This document shows, piece after piece, positions 54,020 through 64,000 of a stretch of 64,000 nucleotides of DNA. Under the pieces are notes generated by a model. The model was given only the letters and a program-made list of their open reading frames with translations. It was not told the DNA's origin and made no database searches. Source of the DNA: Oopsacas minuta (taxonomy: Eukaryota; Porifera; Hexactinellida; Lyssacinosida; Leucopsacidae). A program made the translations under genes and the position numbers. The stretch is from contig JAKMXF010000343.1 of NCBI GenBank assembly GCA_024704765.1, forward strand, positions 682,001 to 746,000. Direction: 5' to 3'. How positions within the stretch are numbered: the first letter of the stretch is position 1; every line of letters starts with the position of its first letter.

Positions 54020-55162
54020 TTCAACTAAAATTTGGGGCATTGCCATAAATTGCTATTTGATTGAAGGGAAGAAAATTTGTTAATCTCCGCCTAGAGTACC
54101 GTATTACCCTGAATTAGCGCCCTGGCGGGTATTCTTTACGTTGGCAACTTTCATAATTTCATTCGAAAATTTTTAAAATAGAAATGATTTTGGGAAACTA
54201 ATTATCCAAATTTGTTGCACAGTCAAATGATGCGTAAATAGAAAATTCATTGAAAGTTCTTCTAGAGGGTGGTGATAAATTGTTCACAAGTCTTGGAGCC
54301 TTTTTCTTGCCACCAGGCGAATTATAGTATTTGGTATTTGTATATAGTAATGAATTGTTAGAATTTAGGCTGAAATTTGAAATCGAAAAATAGAAAATTA
54401 GGCGATGCGATACTCATCCAATTTACAACCCTATAAATGCTACTACCAGTTCCTCTAAGAACTCACTAGAAGAACCTATTGTTCACACTAATAAATATTT
54501 AAGAACAATAGAATAATTACTGATAACATAGTGCTATAAAATGAATATTTGGTTTTGCGAAAAAACTGTAAACAATGTAAAATTCTTGGAAATGTAGAAA
54601 GGTGTGATTTTTCACACTTAGGAGGTGTGAAAATTTTTGGACAATTCATTCATAATTTTTGCTAGTGACAGACAATGGTTTGAACAGTGTGGCCTAGTGG
54701 CGCTTGGTGTCCGATCGATTAGTAAATGGGAGAAGACACCCGATGAATCTCCTCAATGTTTAAATCATGTTATATCACATTATTTCTAGCCAGTTTTCGT
54801 GCACGGAGAGCACAGAGAAACAATTATAAATGCAACCATTTAATATTAGGAATGTATAGCCAGAACAGTAAAAACAGAGGGTTTCAACTTAAGAGTAAAG
54901 TGCAGATTAATCAAATACGCCGGGCAATGTCTGAAGGTCCTGAAATTTCGGTTTAGGTTCGGGAATTGGTTTAAACGAAGTGGAAAAATATTAGTGTCCA
55001 TCTCGATACGAATGTAACACTTCGGCTGTAATCGGCGATAGTAGTAATTTTGAGTATTACTGTGTCATGAAGGAGTCATTTTAGAACGCATTTGGCAGTG
55101 TTGCCATAGCAAAAAGAAAATTACTTCCCAAATCTAATCAAAAAGTAGTTTCCTATAAGAGA
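54020..55162. other. MFAP1 intron sequence, no gene
   Basis: AT-rich sequence. 54190-54310 is similar in wording to 4800-4925 (GGAAACTAATTATCC, then TTCACAAGTC-TGGAGCC), showing another dispersed repeat. The AAGGTGTGA module occurs in short form at 54598. Confidence 0.4.
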
Positions 55163-55737
55163 CTACTCTACATAAGGCCTAACTGTAACATGTGGATTAT
55201 GAACAAGGGATTGGTGACCCGATGGTAAGGGTCCATTTAAAATATCATTAACTGCTTGTGTTTAACATGTGCAAGCCTAGGATACACAAACTTAACAATA
55301 ATCTTGAGAAAACTTTACTAGGGATGCATTTGAAAATGAAATTCTTAATGACAGATAATGACTAAACTCATTAGTAAACATATAAAATTACATGTAAACA
55401 ACCCAAAATGATAAATATTCTCCAAAACATATATGTAAACACTGAAAAAACAGATTCCTTATATATAGCTCACTATAGTATAGTATAGTTTTTGTAATAC
55501 AAAAACCTCATACCCTCATACCCTCATTCCAAAACGGTGATTTTCATTAGGCCTAACAAATAACCTTTCCTCGAACATAGAAAAGCTAATACACGAAAAC
55601 TGTACTAAAGTTTAGTTGAGCTATATATAAGTTATTTGTTAATTGCATTCATTTTGTGATATTTCTTGTGTTCTCTTTGTCACACATCCTTCTGACGTTT
55701 TCCCAAACGTCATTTATCTTGCTAGTTACATTACATC

Positions 55738-57480
55738 ATGCCTAACACCTGTTCTGCACCAGACTGTACAAGCAACTATAACCCGAAGAACATAATAACT
55801 GTATTCACGATGCTGATGAACTGAGATATCTTGCCTACGAGCTCTACATAGAGATGATATAGACGAACTGGAAGTTGTGTAGGTGTGCTCTAAACATTTT
55901 ACAGGAGATGAAGTCGAGACCACAATCAGGGTGACGAATGGAGACCGAACTAACATAGAGATACCCTGCAACCGTCCAAAGCTGATAGATAGAGCTGTAC
56001 AGTCTACACTACCAGGATATCTTACTATTCAACTCACTCCTCCGCCCAACGCAGCCGTCTCTCTCTCGAGGACAAGGAAGACAAAATGCTCAATAATGCT
56101 GTTCACCCAGTCTATAGTCTGGAGTAGAAGAGAAGGTGAAGTTCAAGATTCACAGTTTCCAAGATTTACAAGCAAATTTACCTTTTCTTTCAGTTGACTA
56201 CATGGTCTACATGGTATCCGAACGAATATACATTAGTTTTTATGCGTCCTCGTTTCGATAATTATAAGATTGAAGTGAATACGTTTATATCAGTAGAATT
56301 TGACTTGTCCATTAGCTCGTATTATAATGGTGAACGTTTCCCAATTCCTTGTGTAATTAACTCTATGTGATATTCGACAACGTGAATCAGTTTTTAGTGA
56401 TCTTTCTGCTTTGTCAACCGTAGCACCACCTCGGAGGTTATTCCCAATAGTTCTGATAACGTATCTCATATTGTATCTGCCGAAAGCAATATCCAACAGG
56501 TCATTGATAACATGTGCGATTCTGAATCTGGTAACGACTTAATTCGTTGCCCTGAGCTTTCTAGGCTTCAATTTGTTCTTTCCAGCTCTAATCTAGATAC
56601 AGATGATCCTACCAAGACTGTCTTCGCTATTATAGTATCTATCTTGTTTAAGAAGTGGTCGTGTATCGTCGGTCTATTTACATGTGCTCCTGTATCTGCT
56701 AAGAAGTTATTCGACACTATAATATCTTGTATTCGTAATGTAGAACATTGCGGCTTATTCGTCGAAATTATCTCCACCGACAACTATCCCCTTAATGTGA
56801 AACTTTTCAAATTGTTCTCTCCTAATCACAAACTGGAGACCCGACTACCAAATCCTTGTGATATATACAGAAGTCTTTTTCTTACATTTGACTTGTACAC
56901 ATTCTGAAGGCTAGTAGCAATAACTGATTAAATCAATAATCTGGAAGTAAGTTCTTTTCCTATACTGATTTGAATTGTATTTCTATCGATTAAGGCGAGT
57001 ATCCTCTAAGAATATGTTATGTCTCTTTTCGTGACATCTGTATGCTATATAATTCTGATAGGAGAGAGCTTAGCGAGACTTGCTCTACGTTTGACTTCTA
57101 AATCATGTTATCCTTCCAATCTTGAACGTCAAAATGTTAAGTTAGTCCTGAAGGTTGTGCATGAATTGCTGTCTTAGCGATCCAAAATGAAAAACGTCCT
57201 CCTGCTCTTAAGTCCGACGCTTCTGATTTCGTTGGGATTCTCCTATCTCTCTTGAAGATTTCCAATGTTAATATTCCCTTCCCACATACTCGCTTGAATG
57301 AGCCATTGTTTAAACTAGTAACATTCAATGATGACTGCTATATCTTACTGACTCGAGTTGTCTACTTGCTTGAAGCTTGGCAGTCACTCCCTGAGAAAGG
57401 TGATAAACTGAGCAAGCAAACATTCACCAGCTTCAAACATGCTTGTCTCGTGTTACCACAGATAGCAAATTTCCTAACTT
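55738..57480 (+). pseudogene. THAP9/P-element-like transposase, decayed
   Basis: The ATG at 55738 starts MPNTCSAPDCTSNYNPKN, the first Cys pair of a THAP domain. VCSKHFTGDE (near 55885) supplies the C-x2-H half, with a TAG just before it. The P-type RNase-H-like core is in 56512-56907: TDDPTKTVFAIIVSILFKKW, then LFVEIISTDNYPLNVKLFKL, which contains a catalytic Asp. 57100-57480 has SNLERQNVKLVLKVVHE, then DFVGILLSLLKISNVNIPFP and YILLTRVVYLLEAW, the conserved C-terminal helices. The frames are discontinuous with several stops. The real enzyme would bind its own ends through the THAP finger and use GTP in P elements. Confidence 0.75.
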
Positions 57481-57594
57481 AGAACTGTGGCTTTTAATCG
57501 ATATAATTATCGGATTGAGAAGAGTTTCGTATTCTGGTGTTTGATACTGTCTATGATGAGTCCTGGTGAAGCGAAAGTCTTGCATCTACTCGAA

Positions 57595-57685
57595 TAGTGT
57601 TTCCCAACCTGGGTCCACAGCTTGTGATAGGGGTTCCACAGAATTTCGATAAATGGTCTATAGAAAAATACGTTGGGAAACACTC
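57595..57685. mobile_element. 91-bp hAT-type MITE
   Basis: TAGTGTTTCCCAACCTGG at the left is mirrored by GTTGGGAAACACTC at the right. The flanks TACTCGAA and TACTATAT share only TACT. Such short hAT derivatives are common. Confidence 0.55.
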
Positions 57686-57989
57686 TACTATATTTTATTG
57701 ATATGCACCTTACTTGTAGTATTCTAATTGATCACTATATAGTTATCTTTCTATATATTTTCAATCATACTTTCATTACTTGCATTATTTTATGTTTGTA
57801 TAATCTAGGGTATGCACTATAAAAACATAATTATTAGTAAATTAATCGAAATATTCTATTACGAATGCTACAAAAACACTATATTTATCTCAAATTAGCT
57901 TACGCCAGCAATTATTCGTTACTATTCGGTAACCCACCCCTAGTCAAAGTCCACATGTTGCTGTTAGGCCTTATGTAGAGTAGGCTATG

Positions 57990-59893
57990 TATTGTATAGC
58001 AGTTAACAAATATTCTTCGAGTTATTGGAGTATATTGTACTTATGACGTCGCAAGAATTTTAGTAAAGAGCAAAAATCTTGTGACTTCATAAGTAAGAAA
58101 CACATAACCGATTATTCTGAAATTTTACGGAAGCAGAGACCTGTTATTAGATTGCGTCACAGCGAATTTCAGACAAATTCCTTGATGGTGATGAAATGGT
58201 TGGTTGAGTTGAAATGGAATTCCCACTATATAATTATATGTACTATATACACATTAGTCTCCATCATTTATCCCTTTTGTTATAAACAAGCATCCACTAA
58301 GTTCTTTAACGTCCGCCGTGTTTGCAAAAATCTGGCCAAATCGGATATTACAACATCTGTTTTTGTTAGTGATTCTCAAAATACATTTCTTTCGGAAAGT
58401 CGGAAAATTTCGCATTTACTTGATGATTATGCAAATACTGTTTTCATTCACAATGGATACTAATCGAATTTTAACATAAATCATAGTTTTTCCTTATTAT
58501 TCTATCGTTCTTAGCAAATTCATAAATTAACAAACCAATTAGTTATTGAAAAAAATTATTCACCAATAGAACCAAAATTTCTGATTTTCCGTCAGTCGAT
58601 ATTACTTTCTAAGAGAAAAGTAGGTTTTGCGATGGGATGAAGGTGTGAAATTTTGATATATAAATTTTCTCCGGCTGCCCAAGTTGCAATACGATCTACC
58701 AGGTATGAATCTCTATATGCTATCTGCTACGTTCACTACTGTCTGAATTACAAATACTTTATTATAGTCTGCCTATTTTTGAGCACAGTGAATATAGTCA
58801 TTGTATGATTTTATTTATCAATAATGCACTTTCAGTTACCTGTGAGAAATATTTGGTCATATTCATATTGATAGCTCTGACAAAACATGATCCGTTTTAC
58901 ACGTATTTCAGGTAATATTATTCGAGGTAAATCTCTGAAAACCACCAGTACTATAACGTTATGGAACCATTTGCGATCTTGTCACCACCAAATATATGCT
59001 TAAACAATATATGCTGAAAAGGAAACCAATCTAAAATTTACTGGAACAAGAGGAATCGAACAAAATCCAGAATGATCACATAATTATGAATGTACAATTT
59101 CCACAGTCACAATTACGCAATAATTCTAATAGATTGTACAAAAATGGAAATTTTCCAAAATTTTCCAATATTATGAGAAATTCTTAAATACTCAAGGCGC
59201 GAAGTGCCGAGATTATTAACCAAATGCCATGTGCGTCTTGATATACATCAAAATCCCTCGATTTTTAAAGGAAATCTAATACTAAATCATAAGTAAGTCT
59301 CATCTTTCACGAATCTCACGATTTTGAAAGTTCCCAGGGCAGGTTGTGTGCACTGCATACCAGCTACAGTATCACCCCAGAAAAGTCAATAAATGTAGTT
59401 TGGATGGAAAATGGATAATAAATTCATAAAATTTACACTAGTATATGAATCCGAGGCACTTAATGCGGAATATATCGGTTCAAGACCACTAGTTTTTCTA
59501 CTATCAAACTAAATTCTTAAATCGAATAAGTAAAACTTATGCATATTTATAATTATCAACCCCTCATAACTGTTTCCTTGATATTTTCTCGCAATTCCTG
59601 GATTTCCTAAATTTTCACTGGATTTTAAATCTTCTATGAAAATAATACGATTTTTTCCCTCAATTATGAGAAAAACGTCCGAAATTTCCAATATTCCCTG
59701 GATTTAGTAATTATTCCACTAGGGCATAGGTCAATCCGAGGAAATTCCAGGAATCACTAGATAGTTAACAAGTATATATATTGTTAATAAGCCACCCATT
59801 TAAAAGTAGTCAGAGACCTGACCCAGTCATCTGATAAGATTGAGTAAACAAGATAACATTACACATATGCAAAGCAAATATACAAATGATTAC
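57990..59893. other. MFAP1 intron, no clear gene
   Basis: A plus-strand open frame at 58152-58463 begins at a non-ATG codon and shows no domain; part of it (FFNVRRVCKNLAKSDITTSV) looks ordinary protein but is unsupported. 59180-59270 carries a short copy of the foldback family (CTCAAGGCGCGAAGTGCCGA). Confidence 0.35.
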
Positions 59894-59959
59894 CTGAGAA
59901 GTATCCTGATCTAGCAAATGTGTGTACTTTGTTCTCCCAGACCTACCGAAACTCTTTAC
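59894..59959 (-). CDS. MFAP1: MFAP1 penultimate exon
   Basis: Acceptor TATTTATTAG and donor CAG|GTAATC bound 22 codons: VKSFGRSGRTKYTHLLDQDT then SQ. FGRSGRTKYTHL-DQDT is one of the most conserved stretches of MFAP1. Upstream exons of the gene are not found between 59959 and 64000 and probably lie outside the window. The intron to the last exon is 6571 bp and is filled with transposons. Confidence 0.85.
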
Positions 59960-60242
59960 CTAATAAATATGATAAAATTAACAACATATTAGAGAGTACT
60001 AATTAGTCGCATATACAATAACTTTCGTGATATAAGGCAAATTCATAACTTGTAAAATTTGGCCAAAGGATAAGTACGAAGTCCATTGTGATCAGAGGGT
60101 CTCTTTCGACGGATTCTTACTACCAGTCTTAATGAAATTAGGAACAATATTTAAAATGCTTTTGTGTATAATTGGATTAGTTTGACGATATGGATAAACA
60201 CACATTCGACAATATTTTCATTACTTAGACATTTATTTAACA

Positions 60243-60815
60243 CTAGCACGCTTTGCTTCCTAGGTCGCTGTATGACAGCGTATTGCTCAGGTTAGCTTAA
60301 GAATTAAACAGCTATATGTCTTAGTACTTTTGGTCTCTACGCGAAGGGGTATACTCGGAATTCGTTCCTCGAGTGTAGAAAATATAGCAGGAAATTTAAG
60401 ATTATATTACCTATCCTCTAGCCAAATTATTAGTCAACTCGACATTACATGCCTTGGATATCTCGAAATTCTAAAAGAATTCTAAAATTAGTGAAATTTA
60501 GATTCTTACAGTCATGATTATGTATTAATTCTGTGATGAGTTTGCATTTGGTCAAAGTGAGGACATTTAGCATATTGAGGGGTACCTGTGACCAAATTTC
60601 AAACCTATATCAAATATATTGGCTGAGTAGTGGCTAATAATGTGATTTTTCAAAATCCAAAAAGGTGACGATTACTTAATAATATCGCCATAGTTGTGAA
60701 TTTCTTTCCAAGAATCGCCAGTTCTGAGCCAGGCCTAAAATACCTCTGTATGCCAAAAGTCAGCGCTAGTGGTCTCCAGTTACTTCAATCCATTATGTAT
60801 ATACATACATAGGCG
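60243..60815 (+). repeat. Full unit of the dispersed foldback family
   Basis: Starts CACTAGCACGC, then GGTCGCTGTATGACAGCG, CTCAGGTTAGCTTAAG, a CTTTTGGTCTCTACGCG block, the CATGATTATGTATT middle, GAGTAGTGGCTAATAATG, GAGCCAGGCC and TCAATCCATTATG. Compared with 5860-6500 the same blocks occur in rotated order, as if units lie in tandem there. No gene. Confidence 0.5.
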
Positions 60816-61085
60816 TAGCTAGGGCTAATTATATGGTGGGGCACATATATACATTGCATGGGGGAGAATGCGGAATTGACGCAATTACAATAACATTGCA
60901 ATTAATTACTTTCAATTACGTGAAAAAATGATACGTTATTCTCTCATTAACACAATTGATCCCATAAATATATCTATGTGACATAAGTGCATGCAATGGA
61001 ACAATATCAATGAAATTCAGAGTGCCGCTGACTTGAGAAGCAAATTTGCCCACAATCAAGTCAAGTTCCGATTCTAAACTTCTAG

Positions 61086-62950
61086 CTACCTCAGCCTCAA
61101 TCGTTGTTGCTCCATTGTGATTCGAAGGTAAGTTTTTAGTCTCCTAAGTGAAGAAAATGACCACTCTGGAGGAGACGCCGTGGAAACAGGTATGCATGCT
61201 GCTATCAGGATCAGTTTCCATACTAGGGGAAACATAACAGTCAGGTTCATAACCACAAATAGCTGCGCCAGTTTAGGGAACAATTGGGGTGTCTTGAATA
61301 TAATTAGTTTTGGCGTATGTGTGGAAACTCTCACCTCGCACTCCAGCTGATGACAATCAAAGTCGTAGAACTCAGCCAATTTATATATTGAGTGTGAATT
61401 TGACTCCAATTTCAGTAGCACACGCAAGATTCCATAATCATTCCCTGCAAAGCGTTCTTTCAGCTCTGATGTGAGGACATCAATTGTAGTATAGAAGACA
61501 ACTGCCTGGTAATAGTCTTCAGCAGATATGTAATCCATCCTCAAGACGTCTGAGAAATTTGCGCCTTCGAGGCTCAGTTAGTGGGTCCAATTGATGGTCC
61601 TCAGCAAACTTCAGTGCACTACTCCAAAGACGGTAAAAAAGCTCCATTTCTGATACTGATTAGAGTGTCCGCTACACATCCCATTTTCCCCCGTATTAAT
61701 GATATGTCGAGGTTATGAGACTGAAGTTCTCGGGAAAGGAGTCAGTAATTCCAAATAGGTAATCCAAAATCTCTATCATGATTACGAAATCGAAGGTCGA
61801 AATATGCCTCAAAATAGATACAGCATCAGCACCTGACTTGGCGACATCAAGCTCAGTAATGTCTTCCAACGATTGGAGAATGGCAGTGTACGTATGTTAG
61901 CTTCACTGCATATAGAGCACTGTAACGGCATGACCAACGGGTTTCATAAAGTGCTTTTAATGTAACTGGTTGACGAATTCCCGATTTGTGTTGTATATCC
62001 TGAAACAGATGATAACGCTTTGCTGAACCCTCAATGAAGAATATAGTGTGGACACAGTACCCAAAGCATTTCTAACTTCCCTGATGTTCCTGCAAGCATC
62101 AGCAAGAACAAGATTCAATTGATGCGCATATCAGTGCACGCACAACACTCGATACTTCTACTTCTGTACTCTTGAAGCAAGGCCAAAGTATTTTCCACGC
62201 ATGTCCGCAGCTCCATCGTAACATTGAGCTCGTACATTATGAATGGACAGAAATAGCTCATATAGAACATACTTCAGGAGATCATACAATGATTTACCAG
62301 TTGTGCTGACACATTTCCAGAATCACACTAAACGTTCTTGCATAATGGCGTTGCAACCTTTAACAGAAAGATAGCGTATGCAAACGGTAGCCTGTTCTAC
62401 TCTAGCAATGTCCATAGTCTCATCGGCCATCACTGCAAAGTATTGACTCCCATGTACTTCTTTCACAATTCGGTCATGAATCAAAAGCCCAATCATAGGA
62501 ATTAGTTCGTTTTGAACTTGAGGACTGGTATATGTGATTCGGTTCAACGCAAGGTATTCACGTAGGTCTTTGTTATCCTTAGGTCGTAAAGCCAGGATTT
62601 CCAGAAATTACCACGGTTAATCGAGGCCTCTGGCTCACCATGACCATGTAATGCAATGCTCTGCCTCACCAAAATACAATAGTCTCAGATAATAATTCGC
62701 AGGTATGCACTGTCTTCTCAACCTGTGCTTTGTGTACTGAACTAAGCTGAGATGCAATTGATTCTTTCCGTGTATTTACTAAAGTCCAGATAGTCATTGC
62801 AGAGTGATGCACACTCGCATCATTATGATCCCTGAATCTCTCAGTTGCATTCTTCCAGTAACGAAACCCTGCGTACGTAAATGCTGGCCCTACACACCCT
62901 GGGTGACTTGGTATAAACATCCGACATGGAAAGACAAAAGGCAGAGTAGA
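61086..62950 (-). pseudogene. hAT transposase remnant (ZMYM1/DUF4371-like)
   Basis: On the minus strand: AFTYAGFRYWKNATERFRDH (62666-62920), QYFAVMADETMDIARVEQAT then VCIRYL (62323-62547, with the DE..D catalytic start), and a C-terminal dimerisation region PEWSFSSLRRLKTYLRITM (61086-61544). Intervening stretches keep recognisable pieces with many stops and shifts. In relatives the motif is ERSFS; here it is EWSFS. The copy is inactive. Confidence 0.7.
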
Positions 62951-63000
62951 GTTTCAAACTGTATTCTAACCATGGGCGACCTACAAACCACTCAGGTCGG

Positions 63001-63139
63001 AACATACATACATACATACATACATACATACATACATACATACATACATACATACATACATACATACATACATACATACATACATACATACATACATACA
63101 TACATACATACATACATACATACATACATACATACATCA
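63001..63139. repeat. (CATA)n microsatellite
   Basis: About 34 perfect CATA units. It lies exactly between a minus-strand hAT fragment and a plus-strand hAT fragment. Long repetitive open frames across it are artefacts. Confidence 0.95.
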
Positions 63140-63192
63140 GGGAAAAAAATGAGACTACCAAGACACCAAGCCTACAGGATGTCAAAGTTCAC

Positions 63193-63459
63193 ATGGAGTC
63201 ATCTGGAGCTTACACTGGAATATTTCCAGAGATATTCAAGTTACTCAACATAATTCTTGTTCTTCCAGTAGGAACAGCTTCAGTTGAGAGATCTTTCAGC
63301 CACATGAAGCAAATTAAAACAAGACTTCGAAATAGACTTAATGATGCTAATTTGGCTCATTTAATGAGGATCGCAATTGAAGGGCCAGAACTATCCTCGG
63401 TTAACTTTGATGAAGTTCTTAAAGTATTTAAAGAGAAAAATCGTCGAATACAGTTATAG
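63193..63459 (+). pseudogene. hAT dimerisation-domain fragment, plus strand
   Basis: The reading LVLPVGTASVERSFSHMKQI then KTRLRNRLNDANLAHLMRIA is the C-terminal hAT dimerisation motif. The stop at 63457-63459 is followed at about 63691 by GAAACCCTG, the reverse of a CAGGGTTTC hAT terminus, so the 3' end of this element is present. Its N-terminal two thirds are absent, cut at the microsatellite. Confidence 0.7.
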
Positions 63460-63699
63460 TTTAGCATATAATTATTAGTGATACCAATATTTTAATCTCC
63501 CTATTTTTGTGATCATAATTAGTATATATTGAAGTATACACATAGCATCTTTGTTGTAATGTCGCACGTTCAATATTATTGTTTAATACACGACAAACAA
63601 TAATAACCTACTCAAATTCAAGATTTCTGGGGGGGGATAATTGTGCCTGGGTGGGGAAGGTTCCAGGGCCCCCCCTCTGTATGAAACCCTGATAGTATA

Positions 63700-64000
63700 A
63701 TTTCTAATTATTTGTGTAAATTGATGCTATTATTACTTGTGTATGTATAACAACTCTTTTGTGTGTAATTTAAAACTGAATATTATCTCTATGAATGTAT
63801 TTCAGATATTACCTGTATAATTCTATATGAGATATTACCTGTATAGATGTTTGTATAATATTATGTATGTGTACAGATTGCATTTACGTAATGTTCAGTT
63901 TCAAAATATATATATGAAAGAATTGAATATGGTTTTTACTTTTTAGCATTTATGCATTCAGATTTACAATAATGAACTGGAGCTTTGGATCCTAGATACT
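63700..64000. other. No feature seen
   Basis: AT-rich sequence with repeated GATATTACCTGTATA words (63812-63845). Nothing else. Confidence 0.4.

Larger units (their letters stand above)
55163..57983 (+). mobile_element. P-element / THAP9-like transposon
   Basis: The inverted ends CTACTCTACATAAGGCCTAAC then ACATGTGGA are found at 55163 and, reversed, ending at 57983. They enclose 2.8 kb with a THAP zinc finger and P-type transposase segments on the plus strand. No convincing 8-bp duplication flanks it (ATAAGAGA vs GCTATGTA), so it is old or the ends differ by a few bases. It sits within the last MFAP1 intron in antisense. Confidence 0.7.

Noticed and set aside
58152-58463. 103-codon open frame in the MFAP1 intron
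   Set aside because: No ATG at its start, no domain and no inverted ends nearby; left as unexplained.
62804-63253. Open frames with repeated HTYI or VCMYVCM units
   Set aside because: They are translations of the (CATA)n microsatellite.

Overview
This window looks like nuclear DNA of a marine invertebrate animal. It has short GT-AG introns (several of about 50-250 bp), metazoan gene families (TRPM-type channel, cortactin, a SH3/RhoGEF scaffold resembling Tuba/DNMBP, MFAP1, an NHL-repeat protein) and a very heavy load of cut-and-paste DNA transposons. A sponge, possibly a glass sponge, would fit the intronless NHL and TRPM genes, but that assignment is only an impression. The DNA is AT-rich. 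It carries an N and an exact Nextera adapter sequence at about 3.05-3.11 kb, so the assembly is short-read based and locally imperfect.

Layout. 0-5 kb: repeats, a 1.3 kb element with 101-bp perfect inverted termini, and the last exon of an unknown gene (5119-5388). 5.4-11 kb: a dispersed foldback repeat family and a maT-type (DD37D) mariner relative. 11.17-14.31 kb: a single-exon TRPM-like cation channel, the best-preserved gene. 14.3-24 kb: tandem repeats with pogo-like MITEs, a ZMYM1-type hAT remnant with long arms, palindromic MITEs, an internally deleted KRBA2-like integrase element and a DD37E Tc1-like element that landed at its end. 24.2-30.3 kb: a probable DNA transposon encoding the widespread invertebrate CYICG/EEQGERFHQD protein family, a Ty3/Gypsy pol fragment interrupted by a long-TIR MITE, and reverse-transcriptase remnants.

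30.4-42.3 kb is the main host-gene block, on the minus strand: a cortactin gene (3' half) followed by a Tuba-like SH3-SH3-coiled-coil-DH gene. A mariner has expanded one tiny Tuba-like intron, and a hAT sits in frame inside one of its coding exons. The Tuba-like gene also has an in-frame stop and frame breaks, and the cortactin SH3 is frame-broken, so these loci may be decaying, heterozygous or miscalled. An intronless NHL-repeat gene sits on the plus strand inside a cortactin intron. 42.5-53 kb: a short hAT with target duplication, a second dead mariner, a second KRBA2-like element, and a 3.8 kb long-TIR hAT composite containing two further levels of nested insertion.

53.2-60 kb holds the last two exons of MFAP1 (minus strand), separated by a 6.6 kb intron that hosts a THAP/P-element-like transposon and several MITEs. 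60-64 kb: another foldback repeat copy and two oppositely oriented hAT remnants meeting at a (CATA)n microsatellite. The host genes are not functionally clustered. The unifying theme is transposon traffic around and inside host genes.
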